A DNA stretch of 64,000 bases, from contig NZ_JABBXA010000007.1 of NCBI RefSeq assembly GCF_014161445.1, forward strand, positions 124,001 through 188,000. Reading direction: 5' to 3'. The stretch comes from Microbispora sp. H13382. GTDB taxonomy: Bacteria > Actinomycetota > Actinomycetes > Streptosporangiales > Streptosporangiaceae. Position numbers and translations under genes: made by a program. Position 1 is the stretch's first letter. Each line of letters starts with the position of its first letter. The notes beneath the pieces are model-generated. The model was given only the letters and a program-made list of their open reading frames with translations. It was not told the origin of the DNA and ran no database searches. Positions 61,913-64,000 of the stretch are shown here, piece by piece.

Positions 61913-62734
61913 TCAGTCGCGTTCGGGGTCGAGGGGGACGAGCAGGTCGTGCAGTTCCTCGAAGAGCCCGGGGGCCGCGCACAACGTCATGTCGGGGCTG
62001 ACCGGCCTGCCGTTCAGGCCGCCGAGCCGGGCCCCGGCCTCCACGGCGATCAGGCCCGCCGCCGCGTGGTCCCAGTAGTTGGTGCCGCGCTCGTAGTAGG
62101 CGTCGACGCGGCCCGTCGCGACGGAGCAGAGATCGACGGCGCACGAGCCGCCGCGCCGGATGTCCCTGACCTGGGGAACGACCTGTGCCAGCACTTCGGC
62201 CTGCACCCGGCGACGCCCGGCTTCGTAGCCGAACCCGGTGGCGACGAGGGCCTTGGCCAGCGGGACGCCGGTGTTGCAGCGCAGTCGCTCGCCCCTCAGC
62301 CAGGCGCCCCCGCCCTTCGACGCGGTGAACAGCTCGCCGCGCGGCACGTTGTGCACCGCTCCCGCGACGATCTCGCCGTCCACCTCGACGCCGATGCTCA
62401 CCGCCCAGTCCGGCAGGCCGTACAGGAAGTTGACCGTGCCGTCGATGGGGTCGACGACCCACCGGACGGCGCCCTCGCCGGGGGTGTCGCCGCCCTCCTC
62501 GCCGAGGATCGCGTCGTGCGGCCTGGCCTCGGCGATCCTGCCGCGGATCAGTTCCTCCGCGGCCCGGTCGAGGGCGGTGACGACGTCGGTGGGGCTCGAC
62601 TTGGTGGCGAGCACCTCGGGCCGCGCGGGCCGCTTGGCGAGGAGCATCTGGCCGGCCTCCTCCGCTATGCCGGTCGCCAGTTCCAGCAGTTCCTCCACCC
62701 GCGCGCGGTCATGCCGGTACTCCCGCTCGTCCAT
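61913..62734 (-). CDS. suhB: Inositol monophosphatase family protein
   Basis: A 273-residue Mg-dependent, Li-sensitive phosphatase. The metal-binding residues are in ILGEEGG, VVDPIDGTVNFLYGLPDWAVSI (DPxDGT) and NYWDHAAAGLIAVEAGARL (WDxAA). It dephosphorylates inositol-1-phosphate for inositol, mycothiol or phosphatidylinositol synthesis. ATG 62734 starts MDEREYRHDR. It is related to SuhB/ImpC; exact paralogue not decided. Next to an S9 peptidase. Confidence 0.92.
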   Translation of the reverse strand: MDEREYRHDRARVEELLELATGIAEEAGQMLLAKRPARPEVLATKSSPTDVVTALDRAAEELIRGRIAEARPHDAILGEEGGDTPGEGAVRWVVDPIDGTVNFLYGLPDWAVSIGVEVDGEIVAGAVHNVPRGELFTASKGGGAWLRGERLRCNTGVPLAKALVATGFGYEAGRRRVQAEVLAQVVPQVRDIRRGGSCAVDLCSVATGRVDAYYERGTNYWDHAAAGLIAVEAGARLGGLNGRPVSPDMTLCAAPGLFEELHDLLVPLDPERD

Positions 62735-62849
62735 CCTGGCCTGCCCCCTCCTCGTACGTGCTCGGAAAACGAAGCGCGGCCGGCGCCCGGCTCGGGCGTC
62801 GGCCGCATGGAGACATCCTTCCAAATCAGGATGTACCGCCACTCAACGG

Positions 62850-64000
62850 TCAGCTCAGGGACGGCGGCCGGGTCCACTCCTCGTCCAGGACGTGCTGAGA
62901 AAGGAAGGCCAGGACGGTCTCGTACCAGGCGATCGCGTTGCCGGGCTTGAGCACCCAGTGGTTCTCGTCGGGGAAGTAGAGGAACTTCGACTCGACCCCC
63001 GAACGCTGGAGGTCCCACCACAGCCGCAGGCCCTCGCCGATCGGCACGCGGTAGTCCTTGTCACCGTGGATCACCAGCATCGGCGTCCTGATCTCCCCGA
63101 GCGACCGGTGGGGCGACAGCCGGGCGTACCGGGCGGACCCGAGGACGCCGAACTCCCGCTGCCAGTAGTTCGCGCCGTCGGTGGTGCCCGCGAACTGGTC
63201 CAGGTTCCACAGCGAGGCGTGCGTCACGATGGCCCGGAACCGGTCGGTGTGCCCGGCGACCCAGTTGGCCATGTAGCCGCCGAACGACCCGCCCATCGCC
63301 GCCGTCCGCTGCTCGTCGATCTCCGGCCGCTTGAGGCACTCGTCGGTGATCGCCATGAGGTCGGCGTGGGTCACCGGCCCCCAGTCGCCCCAGCCCCGCT
63401 CGACCATGCCCTGGCCGTACCCGGTGGACAGGCAGGGGTCGGGCAGCAGCACGGCGTAGCCGTGCCGGGCCATGAGCCAGGGGTTCCAGCGCCAGCTCCA
63501 GTCGTTCCAGCTCGACAGCGGACCGCCATGGATCCACAGCAGGAACGGCGCCGGGTCCTCGGCGGTCGCCTCCGCGGGGACGACCAGCCAGCCGCGGATC
63601 TCGGTCCCGTCCTCGGCCGTCGCGGTCACCTCGGTCAGCGTGCCGGGCAGGTCGAGCGGCGGCGTCGGCGAGGGCAGCGTCGTCACCGAGCCGTCGGCGG
63701 CGATCCGCACCGGCCGCGGCGGCGAGTCGATCGCGCCGCGCAGGGCGTAGACCGAGCCGTCGGGGGCCGGGCACAGTTCGGCGTACGCACCGTCGTCCGA
63801 GGTCACCCGGGTGACCGCGCCGTCGAGGGGGACGCGGAAGACCGGCCGCCGGCCCTGGTGGTCGGCGGCGAAGTAGAGCTCCCGTGACGAGGGCGCCCAC
63901 GCGACCGCCGCGGGGAAGATCTCCCCGGCGACCGTGCGTCCCTCGCCCGTGTCCAGGTCGACCACCCACAGGTCGAGCGCGACCGGCGCCTCCTCGGTGC
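62850..64000 (-). CDS. S9 family (acylaminoacyl) peptidase, N-terminus outside window
   Basis: The C-terminal 383 residues of a serine peptidase of the prolyl oligopeptidase/acylaminoacyl type; the gene begins beyond the window. The beginning shows beta-propeller-like repeats (ELYFAADHQGRRPVFRVPLD). The alpha/beta hydrolase domain has HGGPLSSWNDWSWRWNPWLMARHGYAVLLPDPCLSTG, the nucleophile elbow GGSFGGYMA, and the His motif DENHWVLK near the C-terminus, with the Asp between them (HGDKDYRVP). Cytosolic, probably processing peptides. It follows no obvious operon. Confidence 0.93.
   Translation of the reverse strand, partial: TEEAPVALDLWVVDLDTGEGRTVAGEIFPAAVAWAPSSRELYFAADHQGRRPVFRVPLDGAVTRVTSDDGAYAELCPAPDGSVYALRGAIDSPPRPVRIAADGSVTTLPSPTPPLDLPGTLTEVTATAEDGTEIRGWLVVPAEATAEDPAPFLLWIHGGPLSSWNDWSWRWNPWLMARHGYAVLLPDPCLSTGYGQGMVERGWGDWGPVTHADLMAITDECLKRPEIDEQRTAAMGGSFGGYMANWVAGHTDRFRAIVTHASLWNLDQFAGTTDGANYWQREFGVLGSARYARLSPHRSLGEIRTPMLVIHGDKDYRVPIGEGLRLWWDLQRSGVESKFLYFPDENHWVLKPGNAIAWYETVLAFLSQHVLDEEWTRPPSLS

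Overview
The window is very GC-rich, densely coded DNA from a filamentous actinomycete. The core genes support this: an F420-type luciferase-like oxidoreductase, DUF3159, DUF3710, DUF4193, DUF4235, DUF1707, two ROK/PadR/TetR-rich stretches, and a block (45-51 kb) that matches, from memory, the Mycobacterium tuberculosis order Rv2689c-Rv2690c-ceoB-ceoC-Rv2693c-Rv2694c-Rv2696c-dut. A second block (13.9-27.9 kb: amino-acid permease, dxs, ROK regulator, xylose-type ABC transporter, aconitase) resembles Streptomyces coelicolor SCO6014 down to SCO5999. A member of Streptosporangiales is my best guess, but this is inference from gene content only.

Layout. 0-5 kb: a partial secreted hydrolase and a two-gene fatty acid beta-oxidation operon. 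5.1-8.1 kb: a scrambled accessory patch with a DUF6247/RelE-like pair, a frameshifted flavoprotein gene, a small membrane protein, an FtsX-like fragment, and two mosaic duplications (fragments of the DUF6247 gene and of the neighbouring old yellow enzyme gene). 8-13.2 kb: an old yellow enzyme with its divergent MerR regulator, a tandem secreted esterase, a small SnoaL-like protein and a remnant of a large secreted repeat protein. 13.2-28.8 kb: LysE exporter, amino-acid permease, dxs, secreted metallopeptidase, ROK regulator plus xylFGH-type transporter, TauE-like permease, a MazEF pair, aconitase with an iron-box-like site, and a membrane hydrolase.

29-45 kb: a His/Gly-rich PadR regulator with a DUF1707 partner, a possible leaderless small peptide, mug glycosylase, two TetR-controlled units with clear operators, the Pnkp-Hen1 RNA repair pair, an F420-type oxidoreductase, a chitinase-like protein lacking the usual catalytic signature, and a frameshifted oxidoreductase. 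45-64 kb: a potassium module (KimA-like permease divergent from two TrkA-type proteins), DUF3159, OB-fold protein, DUF3710, dut, an AI-2E-type permease, valS, otsA with a DasR-like site upstream, a two-component system, small conserved proteins, an inositol monophosphatase and a partial S9 peptidase.

The least explained parts are the mosaic patch at 5.1-8.1 kb, the degenerate half of the tandem esterase, the active-site-altered GH18-like protein, the 64-base inverted repeat at 28.9 kb, and the small coding sequences at 30.7, 61.1 and 61.6 kb. All identifications come from reading the translations; no database search was run.
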